From Candidatus Woesearchaeota archaeon (GTDB taxonomy: Archaea > Nanobdellota > Nanobdellia > SCGC-AAA011-G17 > JACPNG01): 34,123 nucleotides of DNA. Under the pieces are notes generated by a model. That model was not told where the DNA came from. It searched no databases and was given only the letters and a program-made list of their open reading frames with translations. The position numbers and the translations under genes are program-made. Below, one piece after another: positions 1 through 8,580 of the stretch. The stretch is from positions 1 through 34,123 of the forward strand of contig JACQNI010000029.1 of the NCBI GenBank assembly GCA_016203135.1. The letters are read 5' to 3'. Position 1 is the stretch's first letter. The number at the start of each line of letters is the position of its first letter.

Positions 1-353
1 ACTTGAAAGAATTAAAGAAAAATTATCTTAAAGTGAAAAGAATATTGAATAATGGCTATAAAAGTCAAGAATTAAGAGATATTTTGATTGAAAATGTAAA
101 GGGAATATCAATGAAAGAAAGTTCTCATTTTTTAAGAAATACAGGACACAGGAATTTAGCAATATTAGACCGGCATATTTTAAAAAATTTAGTAAAACTT
201 GGCGTTATTGATCAAATACCAAAGACATTAACAAGGAAAAGATACTTGGAAACAGAAGAAAAATTCAAAGAGTTTTCAGAAAAAGTAAAAATACCAATGG
301 ATCATTTAGACTTGTTGTTTTGGAGCCTAGAAACTGGGAAGATTTTTAAATAG
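1..353 (+). CDS. N-glycosylase/DNA lyase, Ogg2 family (3' part; truncated by window edge)
   Basis: HhH-GPD signature ISMKESSHFLRNTGHRNLAILDRHIL with Lys and Asp 18 residues apart, as in archaeal Ogg2; C-terminal Lys. Confidence 0.85.
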   Translation, partial: LKELKKNYLKVKRILNNGYKSQELRDILIENVKGISMKESSHFLRNTGHRNLAILDRHILKNLVKLGVIDQIPKTLTRKRYLETEEKFKEFSEKVKIPMDHLDLLFWSLETGKIFK

Positions 354-1113
354 TTTTAATCGCTAGGAGTGAGATACTTTTTACTCCAAATGTTTTTGTT
401 GCACCTTGGGCTGATTTTGAAAGGAAAGCATATTGAGGATTTTCTTTAAATTTAAGAATTTTCATACCAACCATTTTTATTGTTCTTTTATATTTATCTT
501 GTTGCATCGCTCCACCAATACAAGAGGCCCAGATATCTGCATTGCATGTAATCCCTTCTGTTAATTCTTTTTCTGAAACTATGTCTGATATGGCTATGCG
601 ACCATTCTTTTTTAAAACCCTACTTATTTCGCTAAAGGCTTTAAACTTATCAGCACATAGATTTATAACACCATTGCTTATTACTACATCAATTGAACTG
701 TTTTCTATTGGAATATCTTCGATATAACCCATTTTAAACCTGATATTCTTAAAGTTTTTTTTACTTAATATTTCAGCTTTTTTTAATTGCTCTTTTGTCA
801 TGTCTATACCTATGACTTTGCCTTTATCCCCGACTTTTAAAGCAGCTATGAATGAATCCATTCCTGAACCACTACCTAAATCAAGGACTGTTTCATTTTT
901 CTTTATATCTGCCAAGTCGAAATGATAACCAACTCCTGCAAATGACTCAATAGATTTTTCTGGAATAGCATTAAGATCTTTTTTTGAATAGCCAAGCCTT
1001 TCTGCAAGCTTTTTGCCTGTTTCAAAGTGAAAATTGTCTTGAGGACTTTCTGCAACCTTTTTATACATCTGCTTTACTTTATCCCTTAATTCCAGAACAT
1101 TAACTTGAGCCAT
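346..1113 (-). CDS. SAM-dependent methyltransferase, ArsM-like
   Basis: VLDLGSGSGMDSFIAA SAM motif; SNGVINLCADK, ISDIVSEKEL and CIGGA segments resemble arsenite methyltransferases. Confidence 0.8.
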   Translation of the reverse strand: MAQVNVLELRDKVKQMYKKVAESPQDNFHFETGKKLAERLGYSKKDLNAIPEKSIESFAGVGYHFDLADIKKNETVLDLGSGSGMDSFIAALKVGDKGKVIGIDMTKEQLKKAEILSKKNFKNIRFKMGYIEDIPIENSSIDVVISNGVINLCADKFKAFSEISRVLKKNGRIAISDIVSEKELTEGITCNADIWASCIGGAMQQDKYKRTIKMVGMKILKFKENPQYAFLSKSAQGATKTFGVKSISLLAIKTI

Positions 1114-1213
1114 TCTATTGCAAGGTTTTTTAAATTTAAAAACTTTACTGCGAGATTATGGCCTTGCAATAAAACAAGAATAGTTATATAAATAAGAATC
1201 ACTGGAAATTTTC

Positions 1214-1714
1214 ATGACAAAAAAGGGGAATAAAGAGTTTAAAGATTATGCTGGGGCTATAGTTTTAGGACTAAACGATGCAATTGTTGAATTGACCGGG
1301 GCTTTAGCTGGGTTAACTTTTGCTCTACAAAACAGCAGAATAATTGCTGTTAGCGGAATGATAACTGGATTTGCAGCTGCTTTGTCAATGGCTGCTTCAG
1401 AATATTTATCATCTGAAGAAGAAGCTGATATTCACTCAGAGAGAAAGCCATTAAGGAGTGCATTTTATACAGGCTTGACATATTTAATTGCGGTTATTTT
1501 ATTGGTTACGCCTTATATTTTAATTGATAATATATACAAGGCTTTGGCTTCAACAGTGGTAATTGCCTTAATGATAATAGCTGTTTATTCTTATTATATG
1601 TCTAAATTGAAGAAGAAAACCTTTGCAAGAAAATTTATAGAAATGGCTTTGATATCCTTTACAGTAGCCATTATAAGCTTTATATTTGGGATGTTATTAA
1701 GAGGCTATCTTTAA
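1214..1714 (+). CDS. VIT1/CCC1 family membrane protein
   Basis: DYAGAIVLGLNDAIVELTGALAGLTFAL and AAALSMAASEYLSSEEE typical of the VIT/CCC1 family; multiple TM segments. Confidence 0.85.
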   Translation: MTKKGNKEFKDYAGAIVLGLNDAIVELTGALAGLTFALQNSRIIAVSGMITGFAAALSMAASEYLSSEEEADIHSERKPLRSAFYTGLTYLIAVILLVTPYILIDNIYKALASTVVIALMIIAVYSYYMSKLKKKTFARKFIEMALISFTVAIISFIFGMLLRGYL

Positions 1715-1803
1715 TTGAGACACTATAAAATTTCTTAAAAGGCATTATCTTTTGTTTTACTGAATTTAATAAAAAGATTTATTAACTTTTCTTTCATTAT
1801 AGA

Positions 1804-2103
1804 ATGATGGAAAAATATGTAAAGAAATTTTTAGGAGCTTATTTAGATGGAAATTATCAAAGAGCTTATAAAATATTTCATGAAAATCAAGATTTGGTAG
1901 CGAAGTTAAATAATCTTACTTTAGCGCCAGAGTTAAACGGCAATGATATTCTACTTTGTGTCCATAGTGATTTTATTGCTAAAAGAATGGATAAAGAAGC
2001 AATAGAACTTTATGATGCAATTGTAATGAGTGGAAATGAGGATCTTGTTGATTTATTAAATGTAAATCGGTTCTTGCATAGATATGCGAGGAGTGGAAGA
2101 TAG
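1804..2103 (+). CDS. hypothetical protein
   Basis: 99-aa ORF with no overlapping alternative; no recognised family. Confidence 0.6.
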   Translation: MMEKYVKKFLGAYLDGNYQRAYKIFHENQDLVAKLNNLTLAPELNGNDILLCVHSDFIAKRMDKEAIELYDAIVMSGNEDLVDLLNVNRFLHRYARSGR

Positions 2104-2106
2104 TAT

Positions 2107-2940
2107 TTACTTTAAATGAAGTTCAACTATATCATCGTCTTCTAAAATATGGCTTAATGATACTGGAGAGCCATTAAATTTTATTGACTTTCCCCAGATT
2201 CTTGCAAATCTAAACTTTTTCACAAAATCTTTATGTATTTTTTCTGCAAGATTTTTGACTGTAGAGTTTTTTTTCATGGCAACAGGGGGATATTCTTTTT
2301 CCTTTCCAGGACTTTTTGTATATATTTTTATCAAGCCAAGATTTTTCCATATAAGATCTTTTATATTCTCTTGGATTTTGTATTCTATAGTTTTTACTTT
2401 TATTCCTTCTAGTTCATCAAGAAGCATTTTTCTTTCGTTATCATTTTTATATGTTAAAATAATCAAATCTGATGTTCTTATTATTGATAGAAAAGTCGGA
2501 CCATTCTGGGTTTTATAAAAATATTTTACTATTGCAGGGATTTCTATAACTTGGAGTTTAATGCCTTTGTAATCAAGGGCTGCTATTTCTGGCTTTTTTG
2601 TTGTAAATGGATAGGAAGCTATTTCAACATTCTTGTTTGTTAATTTTTTGAGCAAGGTTGATTTTCCTGAGTTTGTTGTTCCTACTATGACTATGGTTGC
2701 AGAGCCGTCTTTTTTTATAGAAAACTTGCTTGATCCTTTTTTTGACTGCTTCTCTTTTTTTAATAGTTCCTTATATTTTGCTATCTTGCCTTTTATATCT
2801 GATAATAGAACTTGAGAAGACTTGTGCTTTGGGGCAGTTCTTAGCATTTCATTTAATGCTATTAACTTTTCTTGGTTTGTTGAAGATTCTGCATATTTTC
2901 TTTCTGCTTTTTGAAATTCAATTCCTGCGTTGATTGGCAT
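2107..2940 (-). CDS. TGS-domain P-loop GTPase-like protein (DRG/Obg-like)
   Basis: P-loop GTTNSGKSTLL; YPFTTKKPE switch-I-like segment; C-terminal TGS domain ending in HILEDDDIVELHLK. Confidence 0.85.
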   Translation of the reverse strand: MPINAGIEFQKAERKYAESSTNQEKLIALNEMLRTAPKHKSSQVLLSDIKGKIAKYKELLKKEKQSKKGSSKFSIKKDGSATIVIVGTTNSGKSTLLKKLTNKNVEIASYPFTTKKPEIAALDYKGIKLQVIEIPAIVKYFYKTQNGPTFLSIIRTSDLIILTYKNDNERKMLLDELEGIKVKTIEYKIQENIKDLIWKNLGLIKIYTKSPGKEKEYPPVAMKKNSTVKNLAEKIHKDFVKKFRFARIWGKSIKFNGSPVSLSHILEDDDIVELHLK

Positions 2941-3011
2941 ATTTTTTATAAGATAATTTTATTTAAAATCTTTTCCAAAAGACTTAAAAATGGCTTTTTC
3001 CAATTACTAAC

Positions 3012-3545
3012 ATGGCTATAGTTGATATTGGTCAGCAAGGCTATCTATTAAGACTTGCTGCTGCAATTGTTGTTATATTGCTTGGATTCATTGCAGCAAG
3101 GGTTTTAAGCAAACTAACCAAGAAGGCATTGCACGAGCTTGAGACAGATAGAGTTCTAAAAGAGCAAGCTGGAGTTACAATACCAATAGAAGAATTTTTA
3201 TCTTCATTAGTAAAATACTTGACTTATTTTATTGCAATAATATTTGCATTAAACCAGTTAGGACTGACGACTTTTGTATTACAGATAATATTGTTTACTT
3301 TTTTGGCAATATTTGTAGGGTTTATAATATTGGCCTTTAAAGATTTTATTCCTAATATAACTGCTGGATTTTATATGCATGCAAAGAAGCTGATCAATGA
3401 AAAAGACAATATAAAATTTAATGGAATAGAAGGAAAAGTCTTGCATGTTGGATTAGTAGAGACAAGAATTTTGGTCAAGAAAAAGGAAGTTGTTTATATC
3501 CCGAATTCATTGCTCCTAAAAAAAGAAATAATCGTTAAAAAATAG
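3012..3545 (+). CDS. small MscS-like mechanosensitive channel protein
   Basis: N-terminal TM helices followed by a beta domain FNGIEGKVLHVGLVETRIL..VYIPNSLLLKK. Confidence 0.75.
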   Translation: MAIVDIGQQGYLLRLAAAIVVILLGFIAARVLSKLTKKALHELETDRVLKEQAGVTIPIEEFLSSLVKYLTYFIAIIFALNQLGLTTFVLQIILFTFLAIFVGFIILAFKDFIPNITAGFYMHAKKLINEKDNIKFNGIEGKVLHVGLVETRILVKKKEVVYIPNSLLLKKEIIVKK

Positions 3546-4733
3546 TTATTCATACTTTAAGGCATCTACAGGTTTTAATTTTGAGGCTTGATAAGCAGGA
3601 ATAGCTCCTGATATCATTCCAACAAAAAAGGCAAATATCAAGCCAAAGATAATCAAGCTAAAATTGACTTCTATTTTTAAGAATTGAAAACCTGATTGAA
3701 ACGCAATTACTCCGACTAATTTTCCTATTCCTAGGCCTAGTAAAACACCAAAGAAACCCCCAATGATTCCTAGGAATCCAGACTCTATTAAGAAAATTAG
3801 AAGTATATCTTTATTTTTTGCTCCTATTGCTTTCATTATGCCTATTTCTTTTGTTCTTTCTAATACTGAGGTATACATTGAGTTCATTATTCCTATGCCG
3901 CCAACAACAAGGGATATAGCTGCTATGCCAACAAGAACCACTTGGACTACTCCAAGAACTTGATTTATCTGCTCTAAAATTTGAGTTGGTGTTAATACTT
4001 GAAAGTTTTCATCGTCTCTTGCCCTTTTTAAAGCCCTTTCTATTCTTGATTGGGTTTCTTGTATGTCAACCCCTGGCTTTACTTGAGCCATTATGCCTTC
4101 TACTTTATCTGGCTCATTAAAGATTTCCCTTGCAGCTTCGATAGGAATTATTATTATGTTATCATCTTGTGGATTGCCTATATTTTCAAGTATACCAATA
4201 ACTTCAAAACTTGATCCTGCTATTTTTATTTTGTTTCTTACTCTTACATCTTCATCAAAGAGCTCTGATGCTGCTCTTGAGCCAAGAATTGCTGAAAACT
4301 TTTCTCCTTTTGTAAAAAACCTTCCTGATTTAACATCTATGTCTATATCACCAAAGGCTTTTTCAACGTCTTCTGCAGGATATGAAGTTGCCAAAGCAAA
4401 CTTCACTTGATTTTTTCTTTCAATTTCTGCTGTTCTTGAGAGAAAGTAAGTAACATATTCGAATTCGCCAAGGTTTTCTATAGTATCAACATCTTTTGTT
4501 GTTAATCCCTCACTTACTGTTCCTGGGCCTTGGAAGCCTTTTGGACCTATTAATATGCGATCTTTTCCAAAGAGTTCAAATTGTTCTTTTATAGAGTTTT
4601 CCAAGCCTTGAGAGACACTTATTAATGCTATTATTGCTCCGATACCAATAACAATTCCAATTATTGTAAGAAGACTCCTTACTCTTTTATGCTTTAGATT
4701 TCCTATAGCTAGAGATATGTAGTCTTGTATCAT
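3546..4733 (-). CDS. ABC transporter permease, MacB/FtsX type
   Basis: N-terminal NLKHKRVRSLLTIIGIVIGIGAIIAL; C-terminal VLERTKEIGIMKAIGAKNKDIL and AYQASKLKPVDALKYE. Confidence 0.92.
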   Translation of the reverse strand: MIQDYISLAIGNLKHKRVRSLLTIIGIVIGIGAIIALISVSQGLENSIKEQFELFGKDRILIGPKGFQGPGTVSEGLTTKDVDTIENLGEFEYVTYFLSRTAEIERKNQVKFALATSYPAEDVEKAFGDIDIDVKSGRFFTKGEKFSAILGSRAASELFDEDVRVRNKIKIAGSSFEVIGILENIGNPQDDNIIIIPIEAAREIFNEPDKVEGIMAQVKPGVDIQETQSRIERALKRARDDENFQVLTPTQILEQINQVLGVVQVVLVGIAAISLVVGGIGIMNSMYTSVLERTKEIGIMKAIGAKNKDILLIFLIESGFLGIIGGFFGVLLGLGIGKLVGVIAFQSGFQFLKIEVNFSLIIFGLIFAFFVGMISGAIPAYQASKLKPVDALKYE

Positions 4734-6088
4734 GCATCTCTGAAAAACCTCATTATTCTTTCTGGAATTCTTTTAATATATCTCCATCTTAATTTTTTAA
4801 CTTGCCTTATGATCCAATAGATAATTGCTGTAAAAGAATTTTTTCCTGCATTGACTATGTTTTTTTCTTTTCTCCAGTTTTTATAAGTCAAGTAAATGAA
4901 AACAACAAGGAATATGTAAATTATAAAATTAATAAAATTGTTGCCTTGTATCAAGCCATATCTTCTTAATTCTAGGCTTGAATAAGATTTAAGATATAGC
5001 TCTTGTATGTCTGAAAATTCTTCATTATAGCTGTCCCTATATGAAACCTTTACTTTTATTGGGATAACACCTGTTTTTTTTAGAAACATATCAAATTGCG
5101 CTGTTTCAAAGTCATCACTTTCTAGATTTCCAAGATAAGACTTTTTTGCACTTAAAATTTCATAATCTTCTGAACCCAAGACTTCTAAGGTAAGGAATTT
5201 TATTTCATCAGGACCAGTGTTTGATATACTTATTGTGACTAAGCCATTTTTGCTTTGTTTTCCTGCCTCACTTTCTTCTATATTAAGGTCAAAATTGACA
5301 GAGCTGCCAACTAAAACTCCGATGGAATCTTCCTTGACAAACTTGTTGCCTATTTCATCAAAGTAAGTCAAATTTAATTCTATCTTATAGGCTTTTGCCT
5401 CTGCATCTGCCAATGGGGTTACTTCAAAGCTTAAAACTTGGGCTTCTGATGGATTTAACCTGTTAATCTTTCTTTCAGTTGTTGAACCTATAGGAACTAT
5501 TTCCTTTGGCAAGGTCATTTTTACGCTTATATCTTTTAAAATAGACTTATCAAGATTAGTAACAGTTAAAGTTATATTTCCTTTGCTGCCTTGAGGAATT
5601 TTTTCTGGAAAAGAATTAACTCGAATAAAAAATGTAGGGGTAACAGATCTTATCTCTATGCCAATTCTTGCTGTTTTTGTATCTGAGTAAGCCCCACCCT
5701 GGATTATATTAAAGTCTATTAAATTTTTTCCTTCAATAGCATTTTCATTTACTTTTAGGCCTTCAAATTTTACTACGATCTCTTGTGTTGATGGAATATT
5801 GTTTAACTCCAAGATTTTTTTTCCCGCATAAGAAAAAGTATTGCTTTCAATGAACTCAACCTTAACATCTTTTGCATCAACATTACCTCGGTTTTTAATT
5901 CTTAACCAAAGATCAAAACTTTCACCAGGCTCTACAGGGAATGGCTCATATTTTATTCCTGAAACATCCAAGCTTGGATATGAAGCCCCGGTAGTTCTGT
6001 TAAGATACGATCCTGGGAGATTTTGCTCTATTGCAGTCACAGAAAAAGCAAGCATTAAGAATATTAAAACTATTATAAACCCCCTCAT
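4730..6088 (-). CDS. COG1361-type S-layer/CARDB-like exported protein with C-terminal TM, ABC-exporter associated
   Basis: Signal peptide; repeated Ig-like NEW3/CARDB-type segments; one TM near the C-terminus; 4-nt overlap with permease and with ATPase genes. Confidence 0.8.
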   Translation of the reverse strand: MRGFIIVLIFLMLAFSVTAIEQNLPGSYLNRTTGASYPSLDVSGIKYEPFPVEPGESFDLWLRIKNRGNVDAKDVKVEFIESNTFSYAGKKILELNNIPSTQEIVVKFEGLKVNENAIEGKNLIDFNIIQGGAYSDTKTARIGIEIRSVTPTFFIRVNSFPEKIPQGSKGNITLTVTNLDKSILKDISVKMTLPKEIVPIGSTTERKINRLNPSEAQVLSFEVTPLADAEAKAYKIELNLTYFDEIGNKFVKEDSIGVLVGSSVNFDLNIEESEAGKQSKNGLVTISISNTGPDEIKFLTLEVLGSEDYEILSAKKSYLGNLESDDFETAQFDMFLKKTGVIPIKVKVSYRDSYNEEFSDIQELYLKSYSSLELRRYGLIQGNNFINFIIYIFLVVFIYLTYKNWRKEKNIVNAGKNSFTAIIYWIIRQVKKLRWRYIKRIPERIMRFFRDA

Positions 6089-6807
6089 TTTTTAATGACC
6101 ATCTCCTTTATCTCTTTTATATTTTTACTGACTTTAATAATTTTTCCATCGCTTAAATAACATGATCTGTCAGAGCCTTTTACTAGGCCAATGTCATGAG
6201 TTACCATTATTATAGTTCTGTTGTGATTTTTATGTAAGTCTTCAAATATATTCATTATTTCAGCTCCTGTTTTTGAATCAAGATTTCCTGTTGGTTCATC
6301 TGCTAGGATAACTTCTGGATTATTTGATAATGCCCTTGCAATTGCAACCCTTTGTTTTTCCCCGCCAGATAATTGAGAAGCCTTATGCGTCATTCTAGAA
6401 CTTAAACCTACTAAAGACAATAACTCTTTTGATTTTGAATCTCTAGTATTTTTATCTTGTCCTTGAAAAATCATTGGCAAGGAAACATTTTCTAGGGCTG
6501 TTAAACTTGGGATAAGATTAAAGCTTTGAAATACTAGGCCTATTTTTTTCCCTCTTAATTGAGCTAGGTCTGATTCATGAAGGGTTGATATGTCTATGCC
6601 ATCAAGAAATATCTTTCCTTTTGTAGGAAGATCTAAACTGCCAACCATGTTTAACATGGTAGATTTCCCAGATCCAGAATGGCCTAAAATCGTGAAAAAT
6701 TCCCCTTGATATATTTCTAAGTTAATTTCTTTAAGGGCATCAAGGGTTGTTTCTCCCATATGGTAAGTTTTCCATAGGTCTTTCATCTTGATAATTGCTT
6801 TTTTCAT
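6085..6807 (-). CDS. ABC transporter ATP-binding protein, MacB/LolD type
   Basis: Walker [10 protein letters not shown], signature [15 protein letters not shown], Walker [13 protein letters not shown]. Confidence 0.95.
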   Translation of the reverse strand: MKKAIIKMKDLWKTYHMGETTLDALKEINLEIYQGEFFTILGHSGSGKSTMLNMVGSLDLPTKGKIFLDGIDISTLHESDLAQLRGKKIGLVFQSFNLIPSLTALENVSLPMIFQGQDKNTRDSKSKELLSLVGLSSRMTHKASQLSGGEKQRVAIARALSNNPEVILADEPTGNLDSKTGAEIMNIFEDLHKNHNRTIIMVTHDIGLVKGSDRSCYLSDGKIIKVSKNIKEIKEMVIKK

Positions 6808-6861
6808 TATGTTTAAAAAAAGATTTAATTTATATTAAGCTTTTGTTTTAAATAAAAGTAA

Positions 6862-7038
6862 TTATTTTTCCAGGCTTTTTAAATAGTCAAGTCTTTCCTT
6901 TTTTAATTTTTCTTTGGTTTTTAAGAATAGGTTTGTTATCTTTGAAGAATCTTTATCCTTATATTTTCTTTCTAGCTCTACAATCTTTAAACCAAAGATA
7001 ATCTTATCTTCCTTAGAAAAGCCTGGAAGCTCAATCAT
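6862..7038 (-). CDS. small conserved-looking protein downstream of SepF (58 aa)
   Basis: Read by eye: MIELPGFSKEDKIIFGLKIVELERKYKDKDSSKITNLFLKTKEKLKKERLDYLKSLEK; begins 7 nt after the sepF stop with GAGGAG upstream; below the supplied ORF cut-off. Confidence 0.7.
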   Translation of the reverse strand: MIELPGFSKEDKIIFGLKIVELERKYKDKDSSKITNLFLKTKEKLKKERLDYLKSLEK

Positions 7039-7045
7039 ATAAGAA

Positions 7046-7477
7046 TTACTCCTCTTCTACTTCTTCTACCTGCTTGTTTCTATGTATGTAAGCAAAACTT
7101 GGGGTTACAACAATCCAATCTTCACCAAAACCAGCTATGTCTCCTTCAATTGCATCACAGGTTTTTTTAAGCTTGTTGACTGCCCTTTTTAATTCAACTA
7201 TATCTTTATCCCTTAATGGCTTTATATTTATCAAGGCTATTGTATATCCTTCTCTTAAAGCATCTAGGGCGTCTTTTACATCTCCGAAGTCGGATATTGT
7301 AAAAGGCCTGACCATAATCTTTGATTTCTTGCCTTTGTCTTTATCTGTATCAACTTCGATGTATTCTTCGCCGAATTCATCGTCAGAATATTCATTATAA
7401 TCAGAAGTTAAAATGTCTTTTATTTTATCAAATGCTCTTTTCATTGTAAGTCTCAGTTTAGTAATACTATAGGACAT
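7046..7477 (-). CDS. sepF: cell division protein SepF (archaeal)
   Basis: MVRPFTISDFGDVKDALDALREGYTIALINIKPLRDKD...GFGEDWIVVTPSFAYI. Confidence 0.9.
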   Translation of the reverse strand: MSYSITKLRLTMKRAFDKIKDILTSDYNEYSDDEFGEEYIEVDTDKDKGKKSKIMVRPFTISDFGDVKDALDALREGYTIALINIKPLRDKDIVELKRAVNKLKKTCDAIEGDIAGFGEDWIVVTPSFAYIHRNKQVEEVEEE

Positions 7478-7549
7478 TTATAAATATTTCTATTAATTAA
7501 GCTATAATTTTGGAAAAGATAAAAGGGAACTATAAATCGGTTTTAACGG

Positions 7550-8470
7550 CTATTTAGGCCTTCTTTTTGGCTTCAGCTTGTCTAATCTTATATCAATCTC
7601 TTTTATAAATACCTCAGAAGTTACTAAATTATCATATAATCTCAATGCTTTGTATTTTATCCTGATAATACTTAATCTTCTTCTTTGATTTATTAAGAAT
7701 TTTTTATCGTATTCTTGATTTCGATCATTTAAGTAGCTTTTAATATGTTCTAAATTTTCATCTAGGGATAATCTAACATTATGTATTTTTGCTCTTAGCT
7801 TTGAATTTAAGTCAATCAATGATTCATTTTTCTGATTTACTTTTTTATTTAAATCTTCGTTGTCTTTTTGATCAGAATATTTTAATAAATCATTATTTAT
7901 TACATCCATATATTTTCCAGTTCTTCTCATTCTGAAATAATGGAATATGGAATCTTTCAAATAAAAATCTGTTTTTCTGTTCATCTTGAAACATCTTCTG
8001 AGAATATTATCTAGATCTTTATTTGCAGACGTCAAGAAATTATAATATTCTCTGCCATCAGATATTTTTGGAAGATAACTTTTAATAAATGCAACTTGGG
8101 GTTTATTTCTTTTTGACTTATAATAAGATTTCAAGTCTCTTAGCTCAAGCTCATAAGTATTTAATTTATATAATTTTTCTGACTGGTTAATTCTTGTATT
8201 ATCTAAGAAATCTGTTATTTCTGTTAATTTACCACTTGTTAGCTTGTCATCTACTTCAGAATGTTTTATTTTTTCTTCTAGATATTCACATTCTTTTATT
8301 ATTTCTTGATTAGTTGAATTTTGTTTTATCTTTTCAAGCCTTTGGTATTGCAAGGTTCTATTTGGCTTTCTAAAAGGCAATATTTTTCTACTAAAGATAT
8401 CTTTTCTTAGCTCATACAATTCTTTTGCTTCTTGAATATATGCTTGTGATTGCATAAGCATATGATTCAA
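7550..8470 (-). CDS. hypothetical charged alpha-helical/coiled-coil protein
   Basis: 306-aa ORF, Lys/Glu/Leu/Asn-rich, no recognised domain. Confidence 0.7.
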   Translation of the reverse strand: MNHMLMQSQAYIQEAKELYELRKDIFSRKILPFRKPNRTLQYQRLEKIKQNSTNQEIIKECEYLEEKIKHSEVDDKLTSGKLTEITDFLDNTRINQSEKLYKLNTYELELRDLKSYYKSKRNKPQVAFIKSYLPKISDGREYYNFLTSANKDLDNILRRCFKMNRKTDFYLKDSIFHYFRMRRTGKYMDVINNDLLKYSDQKDNEDLNKKVNQKNESLIDLNSKLRAKIHNVRLSLDENLEHIKSYLNDRNQEYDKKFLINQRRRLSIIRIKYKALRLYDNLVTSEVFIKEIDIRLDKLKPKRRPK

Positions 8471-8496
8471 ATCTGTTTAATATAGTTTACTTAGAA

Positions 8497-8538
8497 AATT
8501 CCGAAAAATTTACGGAATTCTCGGAAAATCTTCGTAAA
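8497..8538. promoter_or_regulatory. inverted-repeat cluster in divergent intergenic region
   Basis: AATTCCG (8497-8503)/CGGAATT (8513-8519) and TTTACG (8509-8514)/CGTAAA (8533-8538). Confidence 0.4.
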
Positions 8539-8580
8539 ATCATTACAAATTATTATATAACTTAATCTCTTAATGTATTT

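Noticed and set aside
2255-2933. Plus-strand ORFs of 60-87 aa opposite the TGS protein
   Set aside because: Shadow ORFs of an AT-rich coding strand; Phe/Ser-rich translations.
3763-4410. Plus-strand ORFs of 66 and 105 aa opposite the ABC permease
   Set aside because: Antisense to a clear MacB/FtsX permease.
3546-6807. ABC permease/COG1361/ATPase trio as a novel transporter
   Set aside because: This arrangement is a common archaeal MacB-like exporter organisation; interesting but ordinary.
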